A DNA stretch of 64,000 bases from an uncultured Lachnospiraceae bacterium (GTDB lineage: Bacteria; Bacillota; Clostridia; Lachnospirales; Lachnospiraceae). Position numbers and translations under genes: made by a program. The notes below the pieces were generated by a model. It was not told where the DNA came from, did not search any database, and saw only the letters and a list, made by a program, of their open reading frames with translations. Positions 10,664-20,457 of this stretch are shown one piece after another (the first letter of the stretch is position 1; the number at the start of each line of letters is the position of its first letter). Location of the stretch: the NCBI GenBank assembly GCA_947243855.1, contig CAMXIK010000007.1:1-64000 (forward strand), given 5' to 3'.

Positions 10664-12154
10664 TTAGATGATGATACACACCATTCCTCCATTACAATCG
10701 TTCACAATCTTCTGCATGGTCTCCTGCAGCTTCACCTGACTCTCCTCATTAATCATGGAAATCTTACCCGTAATGCCGTCGTTGACAAGCTGCTCCACGG
10801 TCTTTCCAAAAATATTGGTCTCCCAGATTCCCTCCTCGCCGGTATCCGCATCCGAAATAAATTGAATCAGATCCCTCGCTTGTTCCTCGGTTCCTACAAT
10901 AGGCGATATCTCCGTCTCTATGCTGGCCTTGATCATATGTATGCTGGGACTCTCGGCTTTGATCTTTACGCCAAACTTATTGCCTTGTTTAATCAGCTCC
11001 GGTTTTTCCAGCACAATCTCTTCCCGATCGGGCATCACCACGCCGTAACCCTTGTAACGTACCGCCTCCAAAGCATGCAGTACCTTCACATACTCCCGCT
11101 TCATCTTCGCCATCTCACGCAGGGTTGCAAGAAGCTGGTATTCGCTGCCGATATTTTCACCAACAAGCTCACTCAACATTTCGTAATAATAGGCGTCATC
11201 CACGTCAAGCACGATCCGCACACTGCCGTCAGACATATTGATGCCGTCCAGCTTGCATTTTTTAATGTATTCGCTCTCCACAGAAAACCGGTCCGCCGTA
11301 ATATCGCGGATATGGTTTAAATCCGCCATCAGCTCTTTGAGTTTACCGATGATATCCTGCTTCATCTTATGATCGCAGGGAAGCATCTCCACCCACTTGG
11401 GCATATAAAATTCAATCATGGTGAGCGGAAATTCGTAGAGGATGTTTTCCATGATGTGATTGATATCCTCTTTTTTCAACTGCTCACAGTTAATGGGCAT
11501 CACCGTGACCTGATACTTTTCGCTGATCTCGTCAGCCAAATTCCTTGTCTCCTCCGCATATGGCTTCTCGGAGTTTAAGAGCACAATATAAGGTTTTCCA
11601 AGCGCCTGCAGCTCCTTGATCGTTCGCTCCTCGGCTTCCAGAAAGCTCTCTCTCGGCAGTTCCCCGAAGGAACCGTCGCAGGTCACCACAATGCCAATTG
11701 TAGAATGATCCCGGATTACCTTTCTGGTGCCGATCTCCGCCGCTTTGGTAAAAGGAATCTCCTCCATGGACCATGGCGTTTTTACCATACGCTCCTCGTC
11801 CTTTTCCATATGGCCGCTGGCGCCGTCCACCATATAGCCCACGCAGTCGATCAGGCGCACCTTCACGTCAATGTCCGCCCCCAGCTTCACATGGGCCGCC
11901 TCCTTGGGGATAAACTTCGGTTCCGTCGTGGTGATGGTCTTCCCGCCGGCGCTCTGGGGCATTTCATCCTGCGCCCGCTCTTTCTCATGCTCATCCTCCA
12001 TATAGGGAAGCACCAAAAGATTCATAAAACGCTTAATGAAAGTAGACTTTCCCGTTCTGACCGGACCTACTACGCCCAGATAGATTTCGCCCCCCGTTCT
12101 GCGCTGTATATCTTTATACAAGTCATATGTACTATTCTGTAAGATATCCATCAT
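10664..12154 (-). CDS. spoIVA: Stage IV sporulation protein A (coat morphogenetic ATPase)
   Basis: YLGVVGPVRTGKSTFIKRFMNLLVLPYM Walker A, KTITTTEPKFIPKEAA, RLIDCVGYMVDGASGH. Confidence 0.97.
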   Translation of the reverse strand: MMDILQNSTYDLYKDIQRRTGGEIYLGVVGPVRTGKSTFIKRFMNLLVLPYMEDEHEKERAQDEMPQSAGGKTITTTEPKFIPKEAAHVKLGADIDVKVRLIDCVGYMVDGASGHMEKDEERMVKTPWSMEEIPFTKAAEIGTRKVIRDHSTIGIVVTCDGSFGELPRESFLEAEERTIKELQALGKPYIVLLNSEKPYAEETRNLADEISEKYQVTVMPINCEQLKKEDINHIMENILYEFPLTMIEFYMPKWVEMLPCDHKMKQDIIGKLKELMADLNHIRDITADRFSVESEYIKKCKLDGINMSDGSVRIVLDVDDAYYYEMLSELVGENIGSEYQLLATLREMAKMKREYVKVLHALEAVRYKGYGVVMPDREEIVLEKPELIKQGNKFGVKIKAESPSIHMIKASIETEISPIVGTEEQARDLIQFISDADTGEEGIWETNIFGKTVEQLVNDGITGKISMINEESQVKLQETMQKIVNDCNGGMVCIII

Positions 12155-12243
12155 AAAATCCTCCTGCTTATACTGGTAAATGTATATGCAGAAGGATTCC
12201 AGTCTATACCGTTTTATATAAATCCATACGAAGAATGCCTCTT

Positions 12244-13317
12244 TTACTGCTTCAGCTTATGAAAAATAATGCAGTTAGGCTGTTCCACTTTAATCTCTTT
12301 ACCGTTCATCACAAGAAGCCCGTTCTTTAAGTCCACTGTGAAGAAAGTCATTGTGTCCGATTCGTGGTTTAAGGAAACAAGATGCCTGTTATCTGGGAAC
12401 AGATTCGCATCCTTGGGATAATCCCCGCTGATCGGCAGGCACAAAATCTTAGACAGCATCCCCGTCTTCTGATCGACACTATAGATCGTCGCACTGTTGT
12501 CCCCCGCATTGGAACTTACCACATATTTAAAATCCTCCGAAATGTTAAGGGCACTGGCAGCGGAACCGCCCGCATGATAATCATTCAATGTGGAAATCGT
12601 CTGAATTTTCTCAAACTCCGGAATACCGTGTTTCTCTTCATAAGTGTAGACATCAATGTAATTTTTCAACTCGTGGACAATATAGAGAATATGCCCGTCC
12701 TTTGAAAATTTCAAATGGCGGGGCGCGGACTCTTGCTCACTGCGGATCATATCAATGGGCTTTAATGTGCCCCTCTCGTGATCCACGCGGTATACATTTA
12801 CATGGTCAAGTCCCAGGTCCGCGGCACACAAATAATGGTTATCTCTTGTCATCTTCACGCAGTTCACATGGGGCCTGAAATTCCGCTCCGCAATACTGCC
12901 CAGCCCTTTGTGGTAAACTTCATCCGTAATCTCACCGATCCCGCCGTCCTCCCGCAGACGCAGCACCGTAATTTTCCCGTCATGGTAGCCGCCCACAAAA
13001 AGGAGTTTGTCTTCATAATCCGTGGACAGATAACACCCTCTCATGCCATTGATCGTACCCTCGTTTATGACCTCCAGATCTCCGCCCGGCAGTATCTTAT
13101 AAGCTTCCACCCCGAAATCCGTGATCGAATACAGATATTTCTCATTGTGAGAAATAGAAATATAGGAGGAGTTCGTGATCTCCACCTGATTTTTCTCCGT
13201 CATTCTGCCGTTCTTCATATCCACATCATAAATTTTAATGCCGTAATTATCCTCTTTTGCCGTCGTGTAAGTGGACACATAAGCCACATATTTATCCTGA
13301 CCCATCGCCATAACCAT
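12244..13317 (-). CDS. Lactonase-family beta-propeller protein (6-phosphogluconolactonase-like)
   Basis: YVSTYTT start, repeated beta-propeller blades, RPHVNCVKMTRDNHYLCAADLGLDHVNVY, SAPRHLKFSKDGHILYIVHEL. Confidence 0.8.
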   Translation of the reverse strand: MVMAMGQDKYVAYVSTYTTAKEDNYGIKIYDVDMKNGRMTEKNQVEITNSSYISISHNEKYLYSITDFGVEAYKILPGGDLEVINEGTINGMRGCYLSTDYEDKLLFVGGYHDGKITVLRLREDGGIGEITDEVYHKGLGSIAERNFRPHVNCVKMTRDNHYLCAADLGLDHVNVYRVDHERGTLKPIDMIRSEQESAPRHLKFSKDGHILYIVHELKNYIDVYTYEEKHGIPEFEKIQTISTLNDYHAGGSAASALNISEDFKYVVSSNAGDNSATIYSVDQKTGMLSKILCLPISGDYPKDANLFPDNRHLVSLNHESDTMTFFTVDLKNGLLVMNGKEIKVEQPNCIIFHKLKQ

Positions 13318-13428
13318 ACCCTTTCTCAGATTTAGCTTCTCTTATGTCCTGAAATAGTTATACCTATTTTAGCATATTATTCCACTCTTGTTAATCCTTA
13401 AATTCTGATATTATTTTACATTTTCCCA

Positions 13429-13456
13429 TTGACATACCTCCCCGTTCTTGTATAAT
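13429..13456 (+). promoter_or_regulatory. Promoter for cupin-HTH/potABCD (TTGACA-16-TATAAT)
   Basis: TTGACATACCTCCCCGTTCTTGTATAAT. Confidence 0.8.
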
Positions 13457-13531
13457 GGAATGCAGTGTACGTTTAGTTTTAGTAAACTTTTAGTTTATTT
13501 TTACTGAGTTTTTTTGAGAAACGGGGGACTT

Positions 13532-14092
13532 ATGGACAATACATCCGCCCGGATGGATCTGGGCAACAAACTAAAAGAATTGCGAAACAAAAAAGGATTG
13601 ACACAAGAGGAGCTGGCCGACCGCTGTGAACTTTCCAAGGGCTTTATCAGCCAGTTGGAAAACGACCTAACTTCCCCCTCCATCGCTACGTTAATGGATA
13701 TTTTACAGTGTCTTGGCACCAGCCTGAAAGAGTTCTTTTGCGACGCGGATGACGAACAGATCGTGTTTGGCAAAGAAGATTTCTTTGAAAAAATAGACGC
13801 CGATCTCCATAACAAGGTGGAGTGGATCATTCCAAACGCCCAGAAAAACAAGATGGAACCCATCCGCGTTACCTTAGAAAAAGACGGTTCCACCTATCCA
13901 GACCTTCCCCACGAAGGAGAAGAATTCGGCTATGTGCTGTCCGGTTCCATCACGATTGTGATCGGTAACCGCACGGTCAAGGCCGCCAAAGGGGAGGCTT
14001 TCTATTTCACCCCGAACTCGGAACACTACATCCGGACAAACGGAAAGAGCGGCGCCGTATTTTTATGGGTCAGCACCCCGCCAAACTTCTAG
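13532..14092 (+). CDS. XRE-family HTH regulator with C-terminal cupin domain
   Basis: [45 protein letters not shown] + cupin [19 protein letters not shown]; precedes potABCD. Confidence 0.92.
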   Translation: MDNTSARMDLGNKLKELRNKKGLTQEELADRCELSKGFISQLENDLTSPSIATLMDILQCLGTSLKEFFCDADDEQIVFGKEDFFEKIDADLHNKVEWIIPNAQKNKMEPIRVTLEKDGSTYPDLPHEGEEFGYVLSGSITIVIGNRTVKAAKGEAFYFTPNSEHYIRTNGKSGAVFLWVSTPPNF

Positions 14093-14159
14093 CAGAATCG
14101 AAAATTTTTCGAGCGAACACTGCGCATACAAAAACACGGATATCGGAGGACTTACTCTC

Positions 14160-15233
14160 GTGAATAAAGAACTGATTCAACTGATTAATATATCGAAATC
14201 CTTTGACGGACAGATGGTTCTGGATGAGTTAAATTTAAATATCCATGAGAACGAATTTGTCACGCTGTTAGGACCCAGCGGCTGCGGCAAAACAACGACG
14301 CTCCGTATTCTTGGAGGTTTTACCAATCCCGACAAAGGACGTGTTGTTTTTGACGGACAGGATATCACTAACATTCCGCCCAATAAAAGGCAGTTAAACA
14401 CTGTCTTTCAGAAATATGCGCTCTTTACCCATATGACTATCGCTGAAAACATTGCTTTTGGCCTGAAAATAAAGAAGAAATCCAAAAGCTACATAGACGA
14501 TAAAATCCGTTATGCACTAAAACTGGTCAATCTGGAAGGCTACGAAAACCGTATGCCCGACTCTCTAAGCGGCGGACAACAACAGCGGATCGCCATCGCC
14601 CGTGCCATCGTCAACGAGCCCAAGGTACTCCTTTTAGACGAGCCATTGGGCGCCCTTGACTTAAAGCTGCGGCAGGAAATGCAGTATGAACTGATCCGCA
14701 TGAAAAACGAACTTGGTATCACCTTCGTATACGTTACCCACGATCAGGAGGAAGCCCTCACCATGTCCGACACCGTCGTGGTTATGAATCAAGGTTATAT
14801 TCAGCAGATCGGCAGTCCGGAATCCATCTACAACGAACCGGAAAACGCGTTTGTGGCGGATTTTATCGGAGACAGCAATATCATCCCCGCCACCATGATT
14901 GAAGATAAATTGGTCGATATTCTCGGCACACGCTTTGCCTGCGTGGACACGGGGTTTGGCAACAACCGTCCTGTGGATGTGGTAATCCGCCCGGAGGACG
15001 TCATTCTGGTCGAGCCGTCGGAGGGCATCATTCAGGGCGTGGTCACACATCTGATCTTTAAAGGCGTTCACTATGAAATGGAAGTGCAGGCCTGCGGCTT
15101 TGAATGGCTGGTACAGTCCACGACTCTCTTCCCCGTAGGAAAAGAGGTGGGTATTCAGGTAGACCCGTTCAATATTCAGATCATGAACAAACCGGAATCT
15201 GAAGACGAGGAGGCGGTAACTCTTGACATCTAA
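14160..15233 (+). CDS. potA: Spermidine/putrescine ABC transporter ATP-binding protein PotA
   Basis: [40 protein letters not shown] start; operon context. Confidence 0.95.
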   Translation: MNKELIQLINISKSFDGQMVLDELNLNIHENEFVTLLGPSGCGKTTTLRILGGFTNPDKGRVVFDGQDITNIPPNKRQLNTVFQKYALFTHMTIAENIAFGLKIKKKSKSYIDDKIRYALKLVNLEGYENRMPDSLSGGQQQRIAIARAIVNEPKVLLLDEPLGALDLKLRQEMQYELIRMKNELGITFVYVTHDQEEALTMSDTVVVMNQGYIQQIGSPESIYNEPENAFVADFIGDSNIIPATMIEDKLVDILGTRFACVDTGFGNNRPVDVVIRPEDVILVEPSEGIIQGVVTHLIFKGVHYEMEVQACGFEWLVQSTTLFPVGKEVGIQVDPFNIQIMNKPESEDEEAVTLDI

Positions 15234-16041
15234 AAGCAAATGGCTGTCGGCCCCCTATCTGCTCTGGTCCGCCGTATTTATCATCATTCCTTTATGTATG
15301 GTATTTTACTACGGTCTGACTGACAAAACGGGCGCCTTCACCCTTGACAATATCATTGCCATCACCACGGCTGGACACGCAAAGTCGCTCCGGCTTGCTC
15401 TCCTGCTTTCGCTGGCAAGTACCATCGTCTGTTTCCTTCTGGCTTATCCGCTGGCGATGATCCTTGCCAACATGAAGGTAAAGCGGCATAACTTCATTAT
15501 CTTGATCTTTATTCTGCCCATGTGGATGAACTTCCTTCTTCGCACCTTGGCATGGCAGACTTTGCTCGAAAAGAATGGGGTGATTAACCATGTCCTTTCC
15601 TTCTTTCATCTGCCTGCTTTAAAGATCATCAATACGCCGGCGGCAATCATTCTCGGCATGGTATACAACTTCCTGCCCTTTATGATCCTGCCCCTTTATA
15701 ACGCTTTGGCCAAAATCGACACAAACGTAATCAATGCCGCCCACGATCTGGGTGCAAACCATTTTTATACGCTTACCCGCATTATTCTGCCCCTTTCCAT
15801 TCCGGGCATTATCAGCGGCATTACCATGGTGTTTATTCCGGCGCTCACCACCTTTGTGATCAGTTCGCTCCTCGGCGGCGGCAAGCTTCTTCTCATCGGC
15901 GACGTAATTGAACAGGAATTTACACGGATGTCCAACTGGCACCTCGGCAGCGGTCTGTCCATGGTGTTAATGATATTTATCCTAATTAATATGATTTTAT
16001 CCTCTATTTTCGATAAAGAAGGGGAGGGCTCCATGCTATGA
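15223..16041 (+). CDS. potB: Spermidine/putrescine ABC transporter permease PotB
   Basis: Membrane permease with [28 protein letters not shown]-loop; overlaps potA and potC. Confidence 0.93.
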   Translation: MTSKSKWLSAPYLLWSAVFIIIPLCMVFYYGLTDKTGAFTLDNIIAITTAGHAKSLRLALLLSLASTIVCFLLAYPLAMILANMKVKRHNFIILIFILPMWMNFLLRTLAWQTLLEKNGVINHVLSFFHLPALKIINTPAAIILGMVYNFLPFMILPLYNALAKIDTNVINAAHDLGANHFYTLTRIILPLSIPGIISGITMVFIPALTTFVISSLLGGGKLLLIGDVIEQEFTRMSNWHLGSGLSMVLMIFILINMILSSIFDKEGEGSML

Positions 16042-16820
16042 AATCCGTTATGAAAAAAATATACATAGCCCTAATTATTCTTTTCCTGTACGCTCCCATC
16101 GGAACCCTGATCGTACTTTCTTTTAATGCGAGTAAAACGAGAGCGAAATGGGGCGGCTTTACCTTTAGGTGGTATGTCTCCCTGTTCCAGAACGAGGAAA
16201 TTCTGCGAGCGCTTTTTAACACCCTGCTCATCGCGTTTCTGTCTTCTTTTGCTGCCACCGTCATCGGCACTGTGGCCTGCATTGCCATGATGGCTATGAA
16301 GCGCAGGACAAAATCCATCCTCATGGGAATCACCAACATCCCCATGCTGAATGCGGATATCGTCACCGGCATTTCCCTGATGCTGCTTTATATCAGCCTC
16401 GGTATTCGGTTCGGCATTGGAACTATCCTGTTGTCGCATATTACCTTTAACATCCCCTATGTGATTTTAAGCGTGATGCCCCGTGTACGTCAATTGAATA
16501 TAAGCACCTACGAAGCGGCCCTTGATCTTGGCGCTTCCCACGTAAACGCCTTTTTTAAGGTCGTATTTCCGGATTTGCTGCCCGGCATCCTCTCCGGCTT
16601 TTTAATGGCGTTCACGATGTCTTTGGACGATTTCATCATCACTCATTTTACAAAAGGCGTGGGCGTGGACACCCTGTCCACAAAGATCTACACCGAAATC
16701 AAAAAGGGCATTAAACCGGAAATGTACGCGCTCTCCGCCCTTATTTTTATCACCGTTCTGACATTGCTTGTTTTGATCAACCTGTCTCCAACAGACAAGA
16801 ATAAAAAAAGAAGCGAATAG
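16038..16820 (+). CDS. potC: Spermidine/putrescine ABC transporter permease PotC
   Basis: EAALDLGASHVNAFFKVVFPDLLPGI EAA-loop; operon context. Confidence 0.93.
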   Translation: MKSVMKKIYIALIILFLYAPIGTLIVLSFNASKTRAKWGGFTFRWYVSLFQNEEILRALFNTLLIAFLSSFAATVIGTVACIAMMAMKRRTKSILMGITNIPMLNADIVTGISLMLLYISLGIRFGIGTILLSHITFNIPYVILSVMPRVRQLNISTYEAALDLGASHVNAFFKVVFPDLLPGILSGFLMAFTMSLDDFIITHFTKGVGVDTLSTKIYTEIKKGIKPEMYALSALIFITVLTLLVLINLSPTDKNKKRSE

Positions 16821-16846
16821 TTTTAGAAGCGAGGAAGACGGAAGAC

Positions 16847-17926
16847 ATGAAAAATAAAAAAAACGATCAAGTTAAAAAGACAATGTGCGCGCTGCTTCTG
16901 CTCTCAATGACGGCATTTTGCGGCTGCGGCTCCGCTGAAAAGGGCGTAAACGGTCAGGTCATTGTCTACAACTGGGGCGAATATATTGATCCGGAAACCA
17001 TCCGTATGTTTGAAGAAGAATATGGTATTAAAGTCATTTACGACGAATTTGAAACCAACGAAAGCATGTACCCCAAAGTGGAGTCCGGCGCTGTGGCTTA
17101 CGATATTGCCTGCCCTTCCGACTACATGATCAGCCGCATGATCCAGAATGGGATGCTTTCTGAACTGGATTTCAGCAAAATGCCCAATGTGAAGAAAAAC
17201 ATCGGCGCACAATACTTTGAGCAGTCAAAAGGCTTTGATCCCGATAACAAATATGCCGTCCCCTACTGCTGGGGCACTGTGGGCATTCTCTACAACAAAA
17301 CCATGGTGGAGGAACCGATCACCCGCTGGGAACAGCTCTGGGATGAAAAATATGCCGATAATATTCTCATGCAGGACTCCGTCCGGGATGCTTTTATGGT
17401 AGCCGAAAAATTGAATGGTAATTCCATGAATACCCTCGACCCCGAGGAGCTGGAAGCGGCAAAAGATCTGTTGATCGAGCAGAAACCTCTGATTCAGGCT
17501 TACGTGGTAGATCAGGTGCGGGATAAAATGATCGGCGCAGAGGCGGCGATCGGGGTGATCTATTCTGGCGAGGCCATCTACACTCAGCGGGAAAATCCCG
17601 ATCTGGTGTATGTGATTCCCGAAGAGGGAACCAACGTGTGGATCGATTCTTGGGTGATTTTAAAAAATGCGCCGAACAAAGAAAACGCCGAAAAGTTTAT
17701 AGATTTTATGTGCCGGGAAGATATCGCCCTTATGAACTTTGATTATATCACCTACTCCACTCCAAATGAGGCAGCAAGGGCGCTGATCGAAGACGAGGCT
17801 GTCCGTAACTCCGAGATCGCCTTTCCCGATCTGTCTCTGTATGATAATCTGGAAACTTACGTATATCTTGGCGAGGAAGGGGATTCTCTTTATAATGAGC
17901 TGTGGAAGGAAGTGAAGGCGTATTGA
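16847..17926 (+). CDS. potD: Spermidine/putrescine-binding lipoprotein PotD
   Basis: Lipobox-like AFCGCGS; VIVYNWGEYIDPETIRMFEEEYGIKVIYDEFETNESMYPKV. Confidence 0.95.
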   Translation: MKNKKNDQVKKTMCALLLLSMTAFCGCGSAEKGVNGQVIVYNWGEYIDPETIRMFEEEYGIKVIYDEFETNESMYPKVESGAVAYDIACPSDYMISRMIQNGMLSELDFSKMPNVKKNIGAQYFEQSKGFDPDNKYAVPYCWGTVGILYNKTMVEEPITRWEQLWDEKYADNILMQDSVRDAFMVAEKLNGNSMNTLDPEELEAAKDLLIEQKPLIQAYVVDQVRDKMIGAEAAIGVIYSGEAIYTQRENPDLVYVIPEEGTNVWIDSWVILKNAPNKENAEKFIDFMCREDIALMNFDYITYSTPNEAARALIEDEAVRNSEIAFPDLSLYDNLETYVYLGEEGDSLYNELWKEVKAY

Positions 17927-17963
17927 GCAGGGATGTTGCATCCCTGCTGTGTGATGAATAACT

Positions 17964-18195
17964 TCACTCCACACCTCCAAACATTAGTGCGATTTCACGA
18001 TTCATTTCATCAAAATCATAATTATGGTCATATAAATCCTGTCCTTTTGCTATACCAATTCTTTTATGATTTATTGTATCTTCCTTTTCTAATAAAATCT
18101 GATTGTATAAAGCGATTCATCATGTCCAACAAAAACTGTAAATTATCTTCTGACAAACTATTCACTTTCTGAACCACTTGTTCTTGTAATGTCAT
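17964..18195 (-). pseudogene. Frameshifted small antitoxin-like gene (remnant)
   Basis: Minus strand: MTLQEQVVQKVNSLSEDNLQFLLDMMNRFIQSDFIRK, then after a 1-nt shift EDTINHKRIGIAKGQDLYDHNYDFDEMNREIALMFGGVE*. Preceded by AAAGGTGGGTG RBS-like sequence. Not in the ORF track. Confidence 0.6.
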
Positions 18196-18343
18196 TAAAT
18201 CACCCACCTTTTGTCAATAATCATATTCTAAAATATATATTCTTCGATTCTAAAAAAACTCATAGTTAGTATCTGTATATATTATTTTACCGCCCTGACA
18301 CTCATGATACAACTTGGATTTTACTATTTTAAAGAAAAAAAAC

Positions 18344-18392
18344 AAAAAAGGAATATCCATGCCACAGCACCTGACATTCCCTCTTCATGGTT
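18344..18392 (-). repeat. 49-bp dispersed direct repeat, copy A
   Basis: AAAAAAGGAATATCCATGCCACAGCACCTGACATTCCCTCTTCATGGTT; 45/49 identical to 23771-23819 in the same orientation. Confidence 0.85.
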
Positions 18393-18558
18393 GATTTTTT
18401 CATTGTCTGCCAACCCACAGCACCTATATCCGAAAAACATCTATCAATTCTTTATATTTGTAACATTATGATTCCCCTTAGACCAATTAGCCAACGGCAA
18501 CACTTTTCTATAAAGCACATAAGCGTCGATCTCTTCGTCTTCTCGTTCCTCACATAAT

Positions 18559-19074
18559 TCATTTTTTCTTTGTCATAGAAACGATTGCACACACCACGCA
18601 AATCAAGCACCAAAACGCCCAAATTCTAAGATCACTATAACTTCCAGCAAGTGCAAATCCAATAAGAACTCCAAGTCCATAAAGGACAATTAAAGCAATA
18701 TCGCCGCCTTTTCCGCCTTTTCTTGTCGCTACAGATACAATACCACCAGATAAAAGCATAATAGCAACAATAATTCCCGCGCTTCCGCTTACCTCTCCAT
18801 TATTTGACAATGCATTTCCCAAGCCCGCAGCACATGATTGGAACGATACTAATATAAATAAAACCATAGATAAAATCCCTGAAACCAACTTCCATGTTGC
18901 AAGCGGCGCACCGCCAGCTTTGCTTCCTTTTGATACTGTATTAGCATTGGAAGCTGCTACATCTGATGAAGCCGAAAGTTTCATTACATAGCCGCATTTT
19001 GGACATTTTACTGCCTGCCCCGCTTGCACTCCTGATATTAGATTTTGACATTTTGGACATTTTACACTTGCCAT
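18559..19074 (-). CDS. Zinc-ribbon membrane protein of unknown function
   Basis: CPKCQNLISGVQAGQAVKCPKCGYVM followed by hydrophobic segments. Confidence 0.7.
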   Translation of the reverse strand: MASVKCPKCQNLISGVQAGQAVKCPKCGYVMKLSASSDVAASNANTVSKGSKAGGAPLATWKLVSGILSMVLFILVSFQSCAAGLGNALSNNGEVSGSAGIIVAIMLLSGGIVSVATRKGGKGGDIALIVLYGLGVLIGFALAGSYSDLRIWAFWCLICVVCAIVSMTKKK

Positions 19075-19122
19075 TTTAAGATTCCTCCCTTATGTATTGT
19101 TTTACCATTTTCCTTTTATCTC

Positions 19123-19713
19123 CTATCTATCAAAAACAAAACTAAATTCCGTATCTCCGAAATAATTGTCCTTATAGAATATCTCCATTTCTTTCCAATC
19201 AGATGGTAATTCTAAAGGAATACATGCTCTCATTCTTCCTCCTTGCACAATATCTCCTGTCAAAAGCTCTAAATTAAGTTCTGTCATAGAAAAAATCGCA
19301 CTAGAGCTTGATTCAACATTGTATCCGTCACAATAATACAAAAATGGAGTCCATGTATCCATCGTTACTTTTTCGTTCCTTCCATTGTATATCTCAAATT
19401 CTGGAAAAACAAAAACCTTCCCATCTGCGGGACTATTATATTCTGTTCCACTTGATTCTGTATATCCTAAAAATATCAACTCCAATCCGTTGCAATTCGC
19501 TGTTTCCCCTTTCTTATAAACTCTATTACTATTATTCTTATCAGTTTTATTTTCTTCCGACCTGCTTTTTTCTGGCTGAATCGACACGGGTTCATTTGAT
19601 TGTACAACCATTTCTCCACCCTGCCCTGTTTCGTTATCATCATTGATCCAATAAGGCGTTATTTTATCTCGCTTTTCGCTCGCAGTTTTATCCTTCACTG
19701 ATTCCACCGCCAC
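19123..19713 (-). CDS. DUF4352-like domain protein, probably the 3' part of a frame-disrupted gene
   Basis: KKGETANCNGLELIFLGYTES...KVFVFPEFEIYNGRNEKVTMD; no convincing start of its own (GTG within overlapping frame). Confidence 0.5.
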   Translation of the reverse strand: MAVESVKDKTASEKRDKITPYWINDDNETGQGGEMVVQSNEPVSIQPEKSRSEENKTDKNNSNRVYKKGETANCNGLELIFLGYTESSGTEYNSPADGKVFVFPEFEIYNGRNEKVTMDTWTPFLYYCDGYNVESSSSAIFSMTELNLELLTGDIVQGGRMRACIPLELPSDWKEMEIFYKDNYFGDTEFSFVFDR

Positions 19714-19913
19714 TTCTTCCGTCGCCTGCTCCGGTGTCCATCCTTCCCTATGAAAAGTCCCATGATTGATGTTTTACTATCCATGTAGCTTTCGATCATA
19801 CCGACAATTCCTAACACGAATCCGACAGCGCACGGCACAATCCCTATGTACCAATAAGACGATAAAGTCCCGAAAGTTCCAAAAATTAACGAAAGAATAC
19901 CCAATATGTCCAT
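19695..19913 (-). CDS. Short membrane protein (N-terminal hydrophobic part), possible 5' half of the preceding gene
   Basis: MDILGILSLIFGTFGTLSSYWYIGIVPCAVGFVLGIVGMIESYMDSKTS; ATG with upstream GAGGAG-like RBS. Confidence 0.5.
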   Translation of the reverse strand: MDILGILSLIFGTFGTLSSYWYIGIVPCAVGFVLGIVGMIESYMDSKTSIMGLFIGKDGHRSRRRKKWRWNQ

Positions 19914-19941
19914 CACATTCTCCTCTGTTTTCTCTTTCTCT

Positions 19942-19970
19942 ATGATACCAACAATATTTTTTGTAGTCAA
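19942..19970 (-). promoter_or_regulatory. Promoter TTGACT-17-TATCAT for the minus-strand gene at 19913
   Basis: Minus strand TTGACTACAAAAAATATTGTTGGTATCAT. Confidence 0.6.
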
Positions 19971-20001
19971 CTATTAGTTATATTTATTATAACTAATAGT
20001 T
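19969..20001. promoter_or_regulatory. Perfect 14-bp inverted repeat operator AACTATTAGTTATA-tttat-TATAACTAATAGTT
   Basis: Lies in the divergent intergenic region between the membrane protein gene and the XRE regulator, abutting the minus-strand -35. Confidence 0.75.
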
Positions 20002-20060
20002 TGTTATAACTTCCTCCACTTATAGGTAAAATAGAAGAAAAGCGCAAATGGAGTATCACT

Positions 20061-20390
20061 ATGAATCGTATTGCATTGGGAAAACGGCTGCGTGAAGAAC
20101 GCTTACACAGCGGCCTCACACAAGAACAGGTAGCCGAAGCTGTCAATGTTTCAACTACCTATATCGGTTTGATCGAGCACGGCGAACGCTCCGTCACATT
20201 GGATAAGCTGATCGCACTTTCCCAGTGTTTCCATGTAAGCGTCGATTATTTGCTGCAGGATGATATCCCTCTCACTAATTCCATTCAGGAAAAACAGCTT
20301 CTATCCCTATGGCATACCGCCACGGAACAGGAACGCGAAACGATTCTGTCCGTGATCAGGTCTATCGTCCATCCGTCACAACAAAAATGA
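20061..20390 (+). CDS. XRE-family HTH transcriptional regulator
   Basis: LGKRLREERLHSGLTQEQVAEAVNVSTTYIGLIEHGERSVTLDKLIAL. Confidence 0.92.
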   Translation: MNRIALGKRLREERLHSGLTQEQVAEAVNVSTTYIGLIEHGERSVTLDKLIALSQCFHVSVDYLLQDDIPLTNSIQEKQLLSLWHTATEQERETILSVIRSIVHPSQQK

Positions 20391-20433
20391 CTTTGCCTAC
20401 ACATATAGTATAAGCAAAGCCATTTTATTTTTG

Positions 20434-20457
20434 GTCTGCTCTCAGCAGACAATTTTT
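20434..20457 (+). terminator. Rho-independent terminator for the XRE gene
   Basis: GTCTGCT-ctc-AGCAGAC followed by AATTTTT. Confidence 0.6.

Noticed and set aside
17933-18172. 79-aa plus-strand ORF after potD
   Set aside because: Opposite strand carries a better antitoxin-like reading with RBS; the plus-strand translation has no recognisable features.
18411-18560. Minus-strand reading ELCEEREDEEIDAYVLYRKVLPLANWSKGNHNVTNIKN
   Set aside because: No start codon, preceded by an in-frame stop, too short to assign; may be a gene relic but unsupported.
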